From Actinophytocola gossypii (GTDB taxonomy: Bacteria; Actinomycetota; Actinomycetes; Mycobacteriales; Pseudonocardiaceae): 64,000 nt of DNA. The stretch spans positions 1 to 64,000 of the forward strand of contig NZ_JAFFZE010000009.1 in the NCBI RefSeq assembly GCF_025165815.1, read 5' to 3'. A program made the translations under genes and the position numbers. Shown piece after piece: positions 9,118-17,972 of the stretch; within the stretch, counting starts at the first letter, position 1; each line of letters opens with the position of its first letter. The notes under the pieces are model-generated. The model had not been told where the DNA came from, ran no database searches, and saw only the letters and a program-made list of their open reading frames with translations.

Positions 9118-10176
9118 ATGTCCCTGCCAGCGGCGGTCGCCGAACCCGCGTCGGCGCGCGAGCTGTTCCGGGGCGGAATGGTCATCCCGGCCCACCCGTT
9201 GGCGCTCACCGCCGAGCGCCGGCTGGACGAACGCCGGCAGCGGGCGCTGACGCGGTACTACGTCGAGGCCGGTGCCGGCGGGCTGGCGGTCGGGGTGCAC
9301 ACCACCCAGTTCGCCATCCACGGCACCGGGATGCTGGCGCCGGTGTTGGAACTGGCCGCCGAGGCCACGCGCGAGTACGACCGGCGGACGGTGCTCGTCG
9401 CCGGGGTGGTCGGCCCGACCGGCCAGGCGGTGGCCGAGGCCGAGCTGGCCGCGTCGCTCGGCTACGACATGGTCCTGCTCGCCCCCGATCCCGACCTCGA
9501 CGAGGACGGGCTGCTCGACCGCACCAGGGCGGTCGGCTCGGTGCTGCCGGTGATCGGCTTCTACCTGCAGCCGTCCGTCGGTGGCCGGGTGCTCTCCCGC
9601 GCCTTCTGGACCCGGCTGGCGGCCGTGGAGGCGGTGGTCGGGATCAAGGTGGCGCCGTTCAACCGGTACCGCACGCTCGACGTGCTGCACGGGGTGTGCG
9701 AGGCGGGCCGGGAGGGCGAGGTGTCGCTCTACACCGGCAACGACGACCACATCCTGGCCGACCTGGTCACCCCGCACCAGGTGGTGGTCGGCGGCCGCCG
9801 TACCGACGTGGAGTTCGTCGGCGGGCTGCTCGGCCAGTGGTCGCTGTGGGCGCGGCGGGCGGTCGAACTGCTCGAACGGAGCAGGCTGGCCAGGGCGGGC
9901 GACCTGGCCGAGACCCGCCGGCTGCTCACCCTCGACGGCCACCTGACCGACGCCAACGCGGCGATCTTCGACGCCGCGCACGGCTTCCACGGGTGCATCC
10001 CCGGCATCCACGAGGTGCTGCGCCGGCAGGGGCTGCTCGCCGGCCGCTGGTGCCTCGACCCGGACGAGGACCTGTCCCCTGGCCAGCTCGCCGAGATCGA
10101 CCGCGTGCTGGCCGCCTACCCGTGGCTCCAGGACGACGAGTTCGTCGCCGCCCACCTCGACCGCTGGCTGGCCTGA
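9118..10176 (+). CDS. Dihydrodipicolinate synthase/aldolase family protein 1 (352 aa)
   Basis: The sequence follows the DapA/N-acetylneuraminate lyase TIM-barrel family, with the Schiff-base lysine in VVGIKVAPFNRY and a tyrosine in GFYLQPSVGG. The usual GTTGE loop is replaced by GVHTTQF. At about 350 residues it is longer than classic DapA (about 290). I chose ATG 9118, preceded by GGAGA; an in-frame GTG at 9097 is also possible. Family members cleave or form 2-keto acids by Schiff-base chemistry, which would suit the last step of sugar-acid breakdown. It ends 7 bp from the convergent regulator gene. A paralogue lies at 21049. Confidence 0.8.
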   Translation: MSLPAAVAEPASARELFRGGMVIPAHPLALTAERRLDERRQRALTRYYVEAGAGGLAVGVHTTQFAIHGTGMLAPVLELAAEATREYDRRTVLVAGVVGPTGQAVAEAELAASLGYDMVLLAPDPDLDEDGLLDRTRAVGSVLPVIGFYLQPSVGGRVLSRAFWTRLAAVEAVVGIKVAPFNRYRTLDVLHGVCEAGREGEVSLYTGNDDHILADLVTPHQVVVGGRRTDVEFVGGLLGQWSLWARRAVELLERSRLARAGDLAETRRLLTLDGHLTDANAAIFDAAHGFHGCIPGIHEVLRRQGLLAGRWCLDPDEDLSPGQLAEIDRVLAAYPWLQDDEFVAAHLDRWLA

Positions 10177-10183
10177 AGGGCAT

Positions 10184-11395
10184 TCACGGACGCAGGGTGA
10201 GGCGGTACAGGGTCAGCGGACGGCCGCTGCCGCCGCTGGCCTGGCTGCCGGTCCGCTCGGCCAGCCCGGCCAGTTCCAGCCGGTTCAGCATGCGCCGGGC
10301 GGTCCGCTGCTGGACGCCGAGCCGGTCGGCGATCTCGCGGGTGTTCAGCGGCTCACCGCCACCGGCGTCCGCGGCCGCGTACAGCTTCTCCAGGGTCGCG
10401 GTCGACAGGCCGACGCGCCGGCTCAGCACCCCCAGGTTCGGGGTCGCGGTGCGCTGGGTCGTCCCCTCCAGCACGATGTCGGTGTCGGCTCGCAGACACA
10501 GCACCGCGGCCACGTCGCCGATCCGGCGGGCGCGGGCCAGTGCGCGGCGGGCCAGGCTCTCCGCCTCGGCCGCGCTGCGGCCCATGCCGAGTCCGATGTG
10601 GACCACCGACTGGTTGGCGGCGAGCCGGGTGAGCATCGGCAGCCCGGTGAACCCGCCGGTGACCTCGTGCAGCGGTCCCCGCGTCGTCACCAGCAGGTGG
10701 ACGCCGGCCCGGTAGGCGGCCACGGTCCCGCCGAGCGCCGCCGCCTCACGCAGCAGGCCCTCGTCGTCGGCCACCTCGACCAGGCCCAGCACGATCTGGG
10801 CGTCCTCGGTGACCTGCCCCTCGGCGGCCGGCAGCAACTGGCGCAGCGCGAGCCGGACGGAGTGCGTCGACGGCACCAGCCGCAGCACGGTCAGCTCGTC
10901 GCGCAGCTGCTCGTACACCGAGTTCAGGCAGGTGATCGCCAGCCGGGACGGGTTGCCTCGGTGGAACGCGACCAGCGACTCGGTGGTGAGGCTCTGCCGG
11001 TACGGCTGGGTACCGACTCCGTCGGCCGGCAGCCCGGCGTCCCGGAACGCCCCCGTGACGTCGGCCGTGGGCAGCGTGTCGATGGACAGCCGGGTGACGT
11101 CGTGCCCGGCGTGCTGCAGCCGGACCAGGGCACTGAGCAGGGTGTCGCCGGAGTAGTCGACGAACGCGGCCGGCCGGGTCAGCTGCCCGGCGTCCCGCGC
11201 CAGCAGGTACGGCACGATCCCGGTGAACAGCCAGCCGTCGACCTCCGGCGCGTGCGCCTCGACCAGCTCCGGTGCCCGCGACTCGTGGTCGTAGTCGAAG
11301 CGCAGCGCGGTGACCTCCGGCTGCTCCTCGCAGGTGGCGGCCACGTCGTCGACCAGGTCGTCGGGGCCGACAACCCCGATGGTGAGCCGCATCAC
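10184..11395 (-). CDS. HTH transcriptional regulator with large sensor region (403 aa)
   Basis: About 330 N-terminal residues form a sensor-like region (an alpha/beta receiver-type start LTIGVVGPDDLVDDV, then a domain with IGLGMGRSAAEAESLARRAL that recalls degenerate GGDEF modules). The C-terminus is a winged helix-turn-helix (LNTREIADRLGVQQRTARRMLNRLELAGLAE). It is the only DNA-binding regulator in the 22-kb catabolic region and has a copy of the regulon operator about 20 bp before its own start. It is therefore the best candidate for the protein that binds those sites, probably as an autoregulated repressor. That link is inference. Confidence 0.8.
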   Translation of the reverse strand: MMRLTIGVVGPDDLVDDVAATCEEQPEVTALRFDYDHESRAPELVEAHAPEVDGWLFTGIVPYLLARDAGQLTRPAAFVDYSGDTLLSALVRLQHAGHDVTRLSIDTLPTADVTGAFRDAGLPADGVGTQPYRQSLTTESLVAFHRGNPSRLAITCLNSVYEQLRDELTVLRLVPSTHSVRLALRQLLPAAEGQVTEDAQIVLGLVEVADDEGLLREAAALGGTVAAYRAGVHLLVTTRGPLHEVTGGFTGLPMLTRLAANQSVVHIGLGMGRSAAEAESLARRALARARRIGDVAAVLCLRADTDIVLEGTTQRTATPNLGVLSRRVGLSTATLEKLYAAADAGGGEPLNTREIADRLGVQQRTARRMLNRLELAGLAERTGSQASGGSGRPLTLYRLTLRP

Positions 11396-11415
11396 GCCAT
11401 CCGATTCCTGTCAGG

Positions 11416-11433
11416 TTCCGGTCCCATCCGCAA
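11416..11433 (-). promoter_or_regulatory. Regulon operator D (in front of the regulator gene)
   Basis: On the minus strand this reads TTGCGGATGGGACCGGAA, fitting the consensus. It sits in the 40-bp gap between the esterase gene and the regulator gene, 20 bp before the regulator's ATG, which suggests autoregulation from an internal promoter. Confidence 0.6.
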
Positions 11434-11435
11434 TG

Positions 11436-12398
11436 CTATCGCTCATCGCCGAGCAGGGAGGCCAGCAGCTCCAGGTGCTCGGCCTCCTGATCGCCGCCGC
11501 CGCCCTCGTGGCCGTTGTAGGGCCAGACCCGCATGTGCTTGTCGCCCGCGTAGTGGTGGTAGGCGGCGAAGACGGTCGACGGCGGGCACACCGGATCCAT
11601 CAGCGCGGCGGAGAACCAGGCCGGCACCCGCGCCCGCGCGGCGAAGTTGACGCCGTCGAAGTAGCTCAGCGTCGCGAACACGTCGTCCTCCCGCCCCCGG
11701 TTGGCCTTGAGGTACGCGACGAGCTCCGCGCGCGAGCCAGCGGCGCCGATCTCCGTGGCCCGCCGGAACATCGTCAGGGACGGCACGTCCAGCAGCACCG
11801 CGCGCAGCCGCGCCGAGGCCAGACCGGCGACCGCCAGGCCGACCCCGGCGCCCTGGCTGCCGGCCGCGACCGCGATCCGCGCCGGGTCGACCCCCGGCAG
11901 CGACCCGGCGGCCTCGACCGCGCGCACGGCGTCCACGTAGACGCGCCGGTAGTAGTAGGTCTCCGGGCAGGTCAGGCCGCGGGTGAGGAAGCCCGGCACC
12001 TCGGCCCCGCTGCCGCCCGCCGGATCCGCGGTATCGCTCTGGCCGCGGGTGTCCATCACCAGCGTGGCGAGCCCGCACGCCGGCAGGCTCAGCCACTGGT
12101 GCGGTCGGCCCCGCCCGACCGTGTAGCCCAGGTAGCGGACGACGCAGGGCAGCGGCTCCGGGCGGTTGCTGGGGCGGAGGAACCAGCCGCCGATCCGGTG
12201 CCCGCCGAAGCCGGTGAACTCGACCTCGAAGGCGTCGACGAGCGTGAGCGGGCCGTCCTGCCGGCGCAGCACCGGGTCGAGCGGGAACTCTCGGGCCTCG
12301 GCCAGGGTCCGGTTCCAGAACGCGTCGAAGTCGGCCGGTTCCTCGCGGTCGGGCCGGTAGCGCCACAGCTGCTCCAGCGGCAGGTCGACCAGGGCCAT
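11436..12398 (-). CDS. Acetyl xylan esterase / cephalosporin-C deacetylase family hydrolase (320 aa)
   Basis: The protein is a cytoplasmic alpha/beta hydrolase of the AXE1 family, with the family N-terminus (DFDAFWNRTLAEA), the RGQSDT motif, the nucleophile Ser181 in AAGSQGAG, an aspartate in ALMDPVCPPS and a C-terminal histidine in GHEGGGGDQE. Family members remove acetyl groups from xylo-oligosaccharides and similar acetylated sugars after uptake. The length matches the family (about 320 aa). It lies downstream of the epimerase gene at 12420 and upstream of the regulator gene. Its presence supports an acetylated carbohydrate as the regulon's substrate. Confidence 0.88.
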   Translation of the reverse strand: MALVDLPLEQLWRYRPDREEPADFDAFWNRTLAEAREFPLDPVLRRQDGPLTLVDAFEVEFTGFGGHRIGGWFLRPSNRPEPLPCVVRYLGYTVGRGRPHQWLSLPACGLATLVMDTRGQSDTADPAGGSGAEVPGFLTRGLTCPETYYYRRVYVDAVRAVEAAGSLPGVDPARIAVAAGSQGAGVGLAVAGLASARLRAVLLDVPSLTMFRRATEIGAAGSRAELVAYLKANRGREDDVFATLSYFDGVNFAARARVPAWFSAALMDPVCPPSTVFAAYHHYAGDKHMRVWPYNGHEGGGGDQEAEHLELLASLLGDER

Positions 12399-12419
12399 CG
12401 GCGGCTCCTCAGCGCTTCC

Positions 12420-13166
12420 TCAGTGGATCCGGGCCGGGGTCCAGCCCAGCACGTTCGGCTCGTCGCGGTCGAGGGTGCGCGGGTCGCCCACGATCGGGAC
12501 GGCACGGTACCCGCCCCGGTACCGCAACGCGGCCTCGACCGCGGCGGCGAGGTCGGTGCCGGCCAGCGCGGCCACCGGGGTGCCGTCGGCCAGGCGGGGC
12601 CGGTCGAGCCGGCCGCTGTCGGGCCGCCGCCAGGCCGGCCAGTCGGCGTCCGGCGTCGGGTAGGCCAGCCGCAGCGAGCAGACCGACGGCCGGGACCGCC
12701 GGGCGGACAGGACCAGGCACACGTCCTCGGCGAGGCGCTTGGACAACCCGTACGGCTCGGTGGCGTCCGGCGGCGCGGTCGGGTCGATCGGGCGGCGGCC
12801 GTAGTCCGCGTGCACCGACATGCTGCTGATGTGGACGAACGCCGCCAGGTCGTGCCGCTGGGCCGCGGCGAGACCGAGGTGGACCGAGCCGACGTTGACG
12901 GCGAACGCGGCCGTGACCCGCGCGGGATCGGCCGTCTCGCCCGCCCGAGGCACCACCGCGGCAAGGTGGACCGCGGCGTCCGCCCCTGCCAGCACGTCCA
13001 GCGCGCCCTCGCCGGTCACGTCGGCCGCGACATGGGTGACGCCCGGCGGTCCGGGGGTGGCGGGATCGACAACGACCAGGTCGTGCCGGCCGGCCAGGTG
13101 GGCGCAGAGCAGGCGGCCGACCATGCCGCCGCCGCCGATCAGCACGACCCGCACGCTCGCCTCCAC
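12420..13166 (-). CDS. NAD-dependent epimerase/dehydratase (248 aa)
   Basis: A short extended-SDR enzyme with the N-terminal nucleotide-binding motif VVLIGGGGMVGRLLCAHLAGRHDLVVVD, DVTGEGAL, the SSMSVHAD strand and a YGLSKRLAED segment that supplies the catalytic Tyr and Lys. At 248 aa it is short, like uronate dehydrogenases of this superfamily, which oxidise hexuronates to lactones; that assignment is tentative. It is transcribed divergently from propeller C with a regulon operator between them, and is followed by the acetyl esterase. Confidence 0.82.
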   Translation of the reverse strand: MEASVRVVLIGGGGMVGRLLCAHLAGRHDLVVVDPATPGPPGVTHVAADVTGEGALDVLAGADAAVHLAAVVPRAGETADPARVTAAFAVNVGSVHLGLAAAQRHDLAAFVHISSMSVHADYGRRPIDPTAPPDATEPYGLSKRLAEDVCLVLSARRSRPSVCSLRLAYPTPDADWPAWRRPDSGRLDRPRLADGTPVAALAGTDLAAAVEAALRYRGGYRAVPIVGDPRTLDRDEPNVLGWTPARIH

Positions 13167-13202
13167 CGGATGTTGCTTTCCCCTGCCGGCAAAGTTAGCT
13201 TA

Positions 13203-13220
13203 TTACGGCCAAGACCGAAA
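13203..13220 (+). promoter_or_regulatory. Regulon operator E (divergent promoter)
   Basis: TTACGGCCAAGACCGAAA fits the consensus. It lies between the divergent epimerase (start 13166) and propeller C (start 13233) genes, ending 12 bp before the latter's ATG, so one site may control both directions. Confidence 0.7.
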
Positions 13221-13232
13221 ATGGGAGGTCGG

Positions 13233-15224
13233 ATGAGACTGGCCGTGCTGCTCGCCACCCTGGTCGCCACGGCGACGGTGCTCGTACCGGGCGCCACAGC
13301 GGAAAACCGTCCCGGCCATCCGGTCACCGGCGTCGAGGAGGACCTCGGGTACCCGATCGCCGGCCGGGTGCTCTCCCAGGACCAGTCGCAGGGGGTGGAC
13401 GCGCGGGGGCGCCCGCAGGCGTACTGGGTCACCGCCGGGAACGACGAGACCCCGGCGATGTTCCAGGTCACCGACATCCGCTCCGGCGAGGTGGTCTTCG
13501 GCGAGCGGCTGCCGGCCGGCGTGCACAGCTGGGCCAGCACGTTCTCCACCGCCGAGGGCGCGGTCTACTTCGGCATGACCACCGGGGAGCTGTACCGGTG
13601 GCGGCCCGGCGACCCGGCCGTGACCGCGCTCGGCACCCCGGTCGACGGCGAGGGCATCTGGCGGCTGGCGGCCGCCCCCGACGGCGTCGTCTACGGCGGC
13701 ACCTACCCCGGCGGGAAGCTGATCTCCTACGACCCGGCCACCGGCGAGGTCACCGACCACGGGCAGGTACTGCCCGGCGAGACCTACGGCCGCTCACTGG
13801 TCGTCACCGACGAGCACGTCTACTTCGGCACCCAGCCCAACGCCCGGCTGGCGCGGTTCGACCGGGCGACCGGCGCGGTGACCCGGATCCACCTGCCGGC
13901 GGAGTACGCGGTCCACGAGGTCGTCTACGACATGACGCTGGCCCGCGACCAGCTGTTCGTCCGGGTGCAGCCGTCGAACGACCTGCTGGTCTACGACACG
14001 GCCACCGCCGAGTTCGTCGACATCGTGCCCGGCATCTCCGGGCGGGCCATCTCCCCGCTCGACCCGGCGGGTGAGCACGTCTACTTCCGGATCGCCGCGC
14101 ACGGCATCGTCCGCTACCACCTGGACACCCACTCCTGGGTGCCGATCGGCTGGGGACCGAACGCGTTCCCCGGCACCTGGGCCTGGATCGACCTGGACGA
14201 CCCGGACTTCCCCGGCGAGTCCCTGGCGATGACCTACTACTACGGCCGGATCTACGTCTGGAACCCGACCACCGGGGCGACCCGCTACCTCGGCGAGTCC
14301 GACCTGGAGGGCGCGCCGAGCCCGGTCCAGGCACTCGGCCGCGGCCCGGACGGCGCCATCTACGTCGGCGCGTTCCTGTCGCCGCCCGGAATGGCGCGGT
14401 TCGACCCGGCCACCGGCGCCACCACGGTGCTCCCGTCGGCCGGGCAGGTCGAGGGGTTCGGCACCTACGACGACCGCCTGGTCTACGGCCGCTACCCGCA
14501 CGCGCACCTGCTCGACTACGACCTCGACCAGCCGTGGGACTACGGCACCAACCCGGGGCCCGCGGTGGAACTCGGCGCCGAGCAGGACCGCCCGCAGGCC
14601 TTCGCCCAGGTCGGCGACCGGATGGCCGTCGGCAGTGTGCCGGTCTCCGGCAGGCTCGGCGGGGCACTGTCCCTGTGGGACCCGGCCACCGGTGAGGTGA
14701 CCGTGCACCGCGACGTGGTCCCGGACCAGAGCGTGGTGTCGCTGGCCACCCACCGCGGCCTGCTCTACGGCGGCACGTCGGTGTACGGGGGCTACGGCAT
14801 CGACCCGGTGGCCACCGAGGCGAAGCTGTTCGTCTTCGACCCCGACACCGGGCAGGTGGTGTCGGCGGTGACCCCGGTCCCCGGCTCGAAGGCGATCAGC
14901 GCGCTCACCGTCGACCGCCGCGGCTGGATCTGGGGGCTCGCCGACCGGACGCTGTTCGTCTACCACCCCGGGGCGAACCGGGTGATCCGGTCCGCCGAGC
15001 TGTTCGGCGGCGGGTCGACGCGGTACGGCACCGAGCGGGGCCTCGTCCTGCGCGGCCGGTCCGCGTACGTCGCGACGGCGGGCTCGCTGTGGCATGTGGA
15101 CACCCGAACCTGGCGGGCGACCGAACTCGCCGACGGCGGCGTCGCCCACCTGGCCACCGACGACGACGGGCGGCTGTACTTCGCCCGCGGCGCCCGCCTG
15201 TACCGCTGGACCGAGAACACATGA
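13233..15224 (+). CDS. Secreted beta-propeller protein C (663 aa)
   Basis: A signal peptide (MRLAVLLATLVATATVLVPG) is followed by a propeller with blade motifs like those of proteins A and B (YDPATGEVT, VYFGT, YGGTSVYGG). Unlike A and B it lacks the C-terminal module ending ARSD[IV]GR and stops at the last blade (RLYRWTENT). GGGAGG precedes the ATG. The open frame extends far upstream, but that part is antisense shadow of the genes at 11436 and 12420. The stop overlaps the start of the DegT gene (ATGA). Probably extracellular or surface associated and acting on the same substrate class as A and B. Confidence 0.85.
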   Translation: MRLAVLLATLVATATVLVPGATAENRPGHPVTGVEEDLGYPIAGRVLSQDQSQGVDARGRPQAYWVTAGNDETPAMFQVTDIRSGEVVFGERLPAGVHSWASTFSTAEGAVYFGMTTGELYRWRPGDPAVTALGTPVDGEGIWRLAAAPDGVVYGGTYPGGKLISYDPATGEVTDHGQVLPGETYGRSLVVTDEHVYFGTQPNARLARFDRATGAVTRIHLPAEYAVHEVVYDMTLARDQLFVRVQPSNDLLVYDTATAEFVDIVPGISGRAISPLDPAGEHVYFRIAAHGIVRYHLDTHSWVPIGWGPNAFPGTWAWIDLDDPDFPGESLAMTYYYGRIYVWNPTTGATRYLGESDLEGAPSPVQALGRGPDGAIYVGAFLSPPGMARFDPATGATTVLPSAGQVEGFGTYDDRLVYGRYPHAHLLDYDLDQPWDYGTNPGPAVELGAEQDRPQAFAQVGDRMAVGSVPVSGRLGGALSLWDPATGEVTVHRDVVPDQSVVSLATHRGLLYGGTSVYGGYGIDPVATEAKLFVFDPDTGQVVSAVTPVPGSKAISALTVDRRGWIWGLADRTLFVYHPGANRVIRSAELFGGGSTRYGTERGLVLRGRSAYVATAGSLWHVDTRTWRATELADGGVAHLATDDDGRLYFARGARLYRWTENT

Positions 15225-16432
15225 CCGGGATCCGCTTTCCCGGTGTGGCCGAGGCGGCGGGGCGCACCCTCGGTGAGGAGGAGGTCGCCGCGCTGCGCCG
15301 GGTGATCGACTCGGGCATGCTCTCCGGCGTCTGGGGCACCGAGGTGCCGGCGCTGGAGGCCGCGATGGCCGAGTTGCACGGCGTGGCGCACGCGGTGGCC
15401 GCCAGCTCGGGCACCGCGGCGATCCACTTGGCCCTCGCCGGCCTCGGGCTCGACCCGGGCGACGAGGTCGTCACCTCGCCGATCAGCGACTTCGGCACCG
15501 TGGCGCCGATCCTCGCCTGCAACGCGGTGCCGGTGTTCGCCGACGTGGACCCGCTGACCGGCAACCTCGACCCGGCCGCGGTGGCCGCGGCGATCGGCCC
15601 GCGAACCAGGGCGATCGTGGTGGTGCACCTGTTCGGCGCCGCCGCCCCGACCGCGGAGCTGCGCGCCGTCGCCGACCGGCACGGGCTCGCGCTGGTGGAG
15701 GACTGCGCCCAGGCCTGGCTCACCCGCACCGCCGACGACCGGCTGGCCGGCACCACGGGCGTCGCCGGCTGTTTCAGCCTCCAGCAGTGGAAGCACATCA
15801 CCTGCGGCGACGGCGGGCTCGTGGTCACCGACGACGCCGCGCTGGCCCGCCGGATGCGGCTGTTCGCGGACAAGGGCTGGCCCCGCGACACCGGCCGGCA
15901 CCACGTCAGCTTCGGGGTCAACTACCGGATGACCGAGCTGCAGGCGGCCGTGGCCAGGGCACAGCTGGTGAAGCTGCCCGGCGTCCTGGCCGCCCGGCGG
16001 CGGCTGGCCGCACGCCTGGTGGCCGCGGTCGCCGACGTTCCGGGCATCACCGTGCCGGGTGACGTCGACCGGCACGCGTGGTGGCTGTTCCCGTTCGTGG
16101 TCGACCCGGAGACCGGCCCGGACAACCAGGCGTGGGCGGCCCGGCTCGTCGCGGCCGGGATCCCCGCCCGCGCCGGGTACCTCGCCGAGGGGCTGCACTG
16201 CGCGCTGGCACTGACCACCGCGCCGGTCTACGGGTCGAGCCGGTACCCGCTGACCAGCCCACCCGCCGACGCCGTGCCAGGATACGGTCCGGGCCGCTGC
16301 CCGCGGGCCGAGCGGATGATCGAGCGGACGCTCGTCGTCGTGGACTGGAACGAGCGGTACACCGACGAGCACGTCGACGCGATCGCCAGCGCCTTCCGAT
16401 CAGCGATCCGAGGAACCGGGAGACCGACCTGA
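15221..16432 (+). CDS. DegT/DnrJ/EryC1-type PLP aminotransferase 2 (403 aa)
   Basis: A second DegT-family PLP enzyme with SSGTAAIHLAL, EDCAQAW and the catalytic lysine in LQQWKHITCGDGG. It is clearly divergent from the copy at 6854 but occupies the same place: after a propeller gene and next to an amidohydrolase pair. It starts within the propeller C stop codon (ATGA) and ends in a CTGA overlap with the next gene. The WKH context of the lysine resembles sugar aminotransferases acting on keto-sugars or inosose-like substrates. The direction of the reaction in the cell is unknown. Confidence 0.87.
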   Translation: MTGIRFPGVAEAAGRTLGEEEVAALRRVIDSGMLSGVWGTEVPALEAAMAELHGVAHAVAASSGTAAIHLALAGLGLDPGDEVVTSPISDFGTVAPILACNAVPVFADVDPLTGNLDPAAVAAAIGPRTRAIVVVHLFGAAAPTAELRAVADRHGLALVEDCAQAWLTRTADDRLAGTTGVAGCFSLQQWKHITCGDGGLVVTDDAALARRMRLFADKGWPRDTGRHHVSFGVNYRMTELQAAVARAQLVKLPGVLAARRRLAARLVAAVADVPGITVPGDVDRHAWWLFPFVVDPETGPDNQAWAARLVAAGIPARAGYLAEGLHCALALTTAPVYGSSRYPLTSPPADAVPGYGPGRCPRAERMIERTLVVVDWNERYTDEHVDAIASAFRSAIRGTGRPT

Positions 16433-17169
16433 GCAGCCTGCTACCCCCGATCCCGCCCGGCCGGGAGCGCATCGGCGTCGACGTGGACGTGCTGTTCGGC
16501 CGCATCCCGAGCCGGCACGACGTGGACGCGAGCCTGCCCGCGGTGCTCCGGCTGCTCGACGCCCACGGCCTCGACCGCGCCCTGCTCGGGTCGCTGCGCG
16601 GCGGCCTGTTCGACGCCCGCACCGGCAACGACGAGCTGCTCGCGACCTCCGACCCGCGGCTGGTCCCGGTCGGCACCGTGGACCTCCGCGACGCCCTGAC
16701 CGCCGAGCCCGAGCTGGACCGCCTGGCCGGCGCCGGGGTCCGCCTGCTGCGGCTGTTCTGCGCCGAGCAGGGCGCCGAGCCCGACTTCCCCGGCCTGCGG
16801 CACGTGGCCGCGCTGGCCGCCGAGCGCGGGATGACCGTGCTCACCAGTGGCGACGTGCGCCGGTTCTGGCGGCCGTTCGCCGGCCGGAGCGCGTCGGTCT
16901 GCTTCCTCGACGTGCACGCCTACCACCTCGCCGACTTCGTGCTGCTCGCCCGGGACGAGCCGGGCTTCGTGGCCTCCGCCCGCCTGCTCAACGCCCCGGA
17001 CTCGATCGAGCGGGTGGTCGCCGAGGTCGGGGCACGGCACCTGGCCTACGGGTCGGGGCTGCCGCGCTCCGACGTGACCCCGTCGGCTCTCCGGTTCCGG
17101 TTGGCCGATCTGACGCCGGGGGAGTGGGACCAGGTCGGCCACGGCACGGCGGAAGGCTGGTTGACGTGA
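16429..17169 (+). CDS. Degenerate amidohydrolase-fold protein 2a (246 aa)
   Basis: This is the counterpart of protein 1a. It opens with GVDVDVLFGRIPS, where active family members have DxHxH, and near the C-terminus has YGSGLP in place of FGTDA, so the metal site is gone while the barrel framework remains. The only in-frame start close to the upstream stop is a CTG at 16429, in a CTGA overlap with GGGAG six bases upstream; the next candidate is a GTG at 16483, which would cut off the first strand. The end overlaps the next gene by GTGA. The pairing with active protein 2b suggests a non-catalytic partner. Confidence 0.7.
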   Translation: MSSLLPPIPPGRERIGVDVDVLFGRIPSRHDVDASLPAVLRLLDAHGLDRALLGSLRGGLFDARTGNDELLATSDPRLVPVGTVDLRDALTAEPELDRLAGAGVRLLRLFCAEQGAEPDFPGLRHVAALAAERGMTVLTSGDVRRFWRPFAGRSASVCFLDVHAYHLADFVLLARDEPGFVASARLLNAPDSIERVVAEVGARHLAYGSGLPRSDVTPSALRFRLADLTPGEWDQVGHGTAEGWLT

Positions 17170-17915
17170 TCATCGACGTGCACGCGCACGCCGGGCCGTG
17201 GTTCTTCGCCATGGACGTCGGCGATCCCGGCCTCGGCGAGACGCTGATGCGCCGGTACGGCATCGACGCCGCGATCGTCTCGGCGTCGGAGGCGGTGACC
17301 TACGACGCGGTGTCGGGCAACCGGTGGTTCGCCGACGTGCTGGACCGGTGGCCGGCCGACGGGCCGAGGCTGTACGGGTACGTCACGGTCAACCCGACCG
17401 ACCTGCGGGCCGCCGAGGCCGACCTCGAGCGTTACCTGCCGGGCGGGAGGTTCCTCGGCGTCAAGATCCACACCACCTACCCGGCCCAGGGGTTGGGGTC
17501 GACGGCGATGCGCGACGCCCTCCGGCTGGTCGCCGCCGCCGGGGTGCCCGCCCTCGTGCACACCTGGGGCGCCGACGTCTGGGCGCTGGTGGACGTGCTG
17601 GCCGCCGAGCCCTCGTTGCGGCTGGTCGCCGGGCACATGGGTGGCCCGGCCTGGCGGGAGGGGGTCGCCGCTGCGGCCCGCTGCGACCGGCTCTACCTGG
17701 AGCCGTGCTGCTCCATCACCGACCGAGGGAAGGTCCGGTTCGCCCTGGACCGCGTGCCAACCGGTCAGCTGCTGTTCGGCACCGACGCCACCCTCATCGA
17801 CCCCGCGGTGTCGCTGGGCGTGGTCGCCGACGCGGGCCTGGACGCCCGCGAGCGGGAGCTGATGCTGTGGCGCAACGCCGCGGAGCTGTTCGGGATCGCC
17901 GTGCCGCGCCCGTGA
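17166..17915 (+). CDS. Amidohydrolase family protein 2b (249 aa)
   Basis: An amidohydrolase-2 family enzyme with the metal ligands intact: HAH in IDVHAHAG, lysine in GVKIHTT, histidines in LVHTWG and VAGHMGG, and aspartate in FGTDA. The GTG start overlaps the stop of 2a (GTGA). It is paralogous to 1b at 6084. It probably hydrolyses or decarboxylates a small intermediate in the cytoplasm; the substrate is not known. It is the last gene of the transcript that starts with propeller C; the transporter operon begins about 90 bp further on behind its own operator. Confidence 0.84.
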   Translation: MIIDVHAHAGPWFFAMDVGDPGLGETLMRRYGIDAAIVSASEAVTYDAVSGNRWFADVLDRWPADGPRLYGYVTVNPTDLRAAEADLERYLPGGRFLGVKIHTTYPAQGLGSTAMRDALRLVAAAGVPALVHTWGADVWALVDVLAAEPSLRLVAGHMGGPAWREGVAAAARCDRLYLEPCCSITDRGKVRFALDRVPTGQLLFGTDATLIDPAVSLGVVADAGLDARERELMLWRNAAELFGIAVPRP

Positions 17916-17972
17916 GCCTGTCGACGGGCCTATTGACGCGGGCAAACCCTTCCCATAGATTCCGGTTCTATA

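Noticed and set aside
11310-13232. An in-frame extension upstream of propeller C that would make a 1304-residue protein
   Set aside because: The extension is antisense to the esterase and epimerase genes and has low-complexity composition. The signal peptide and ribosome binding site at 13233 fix the true start.
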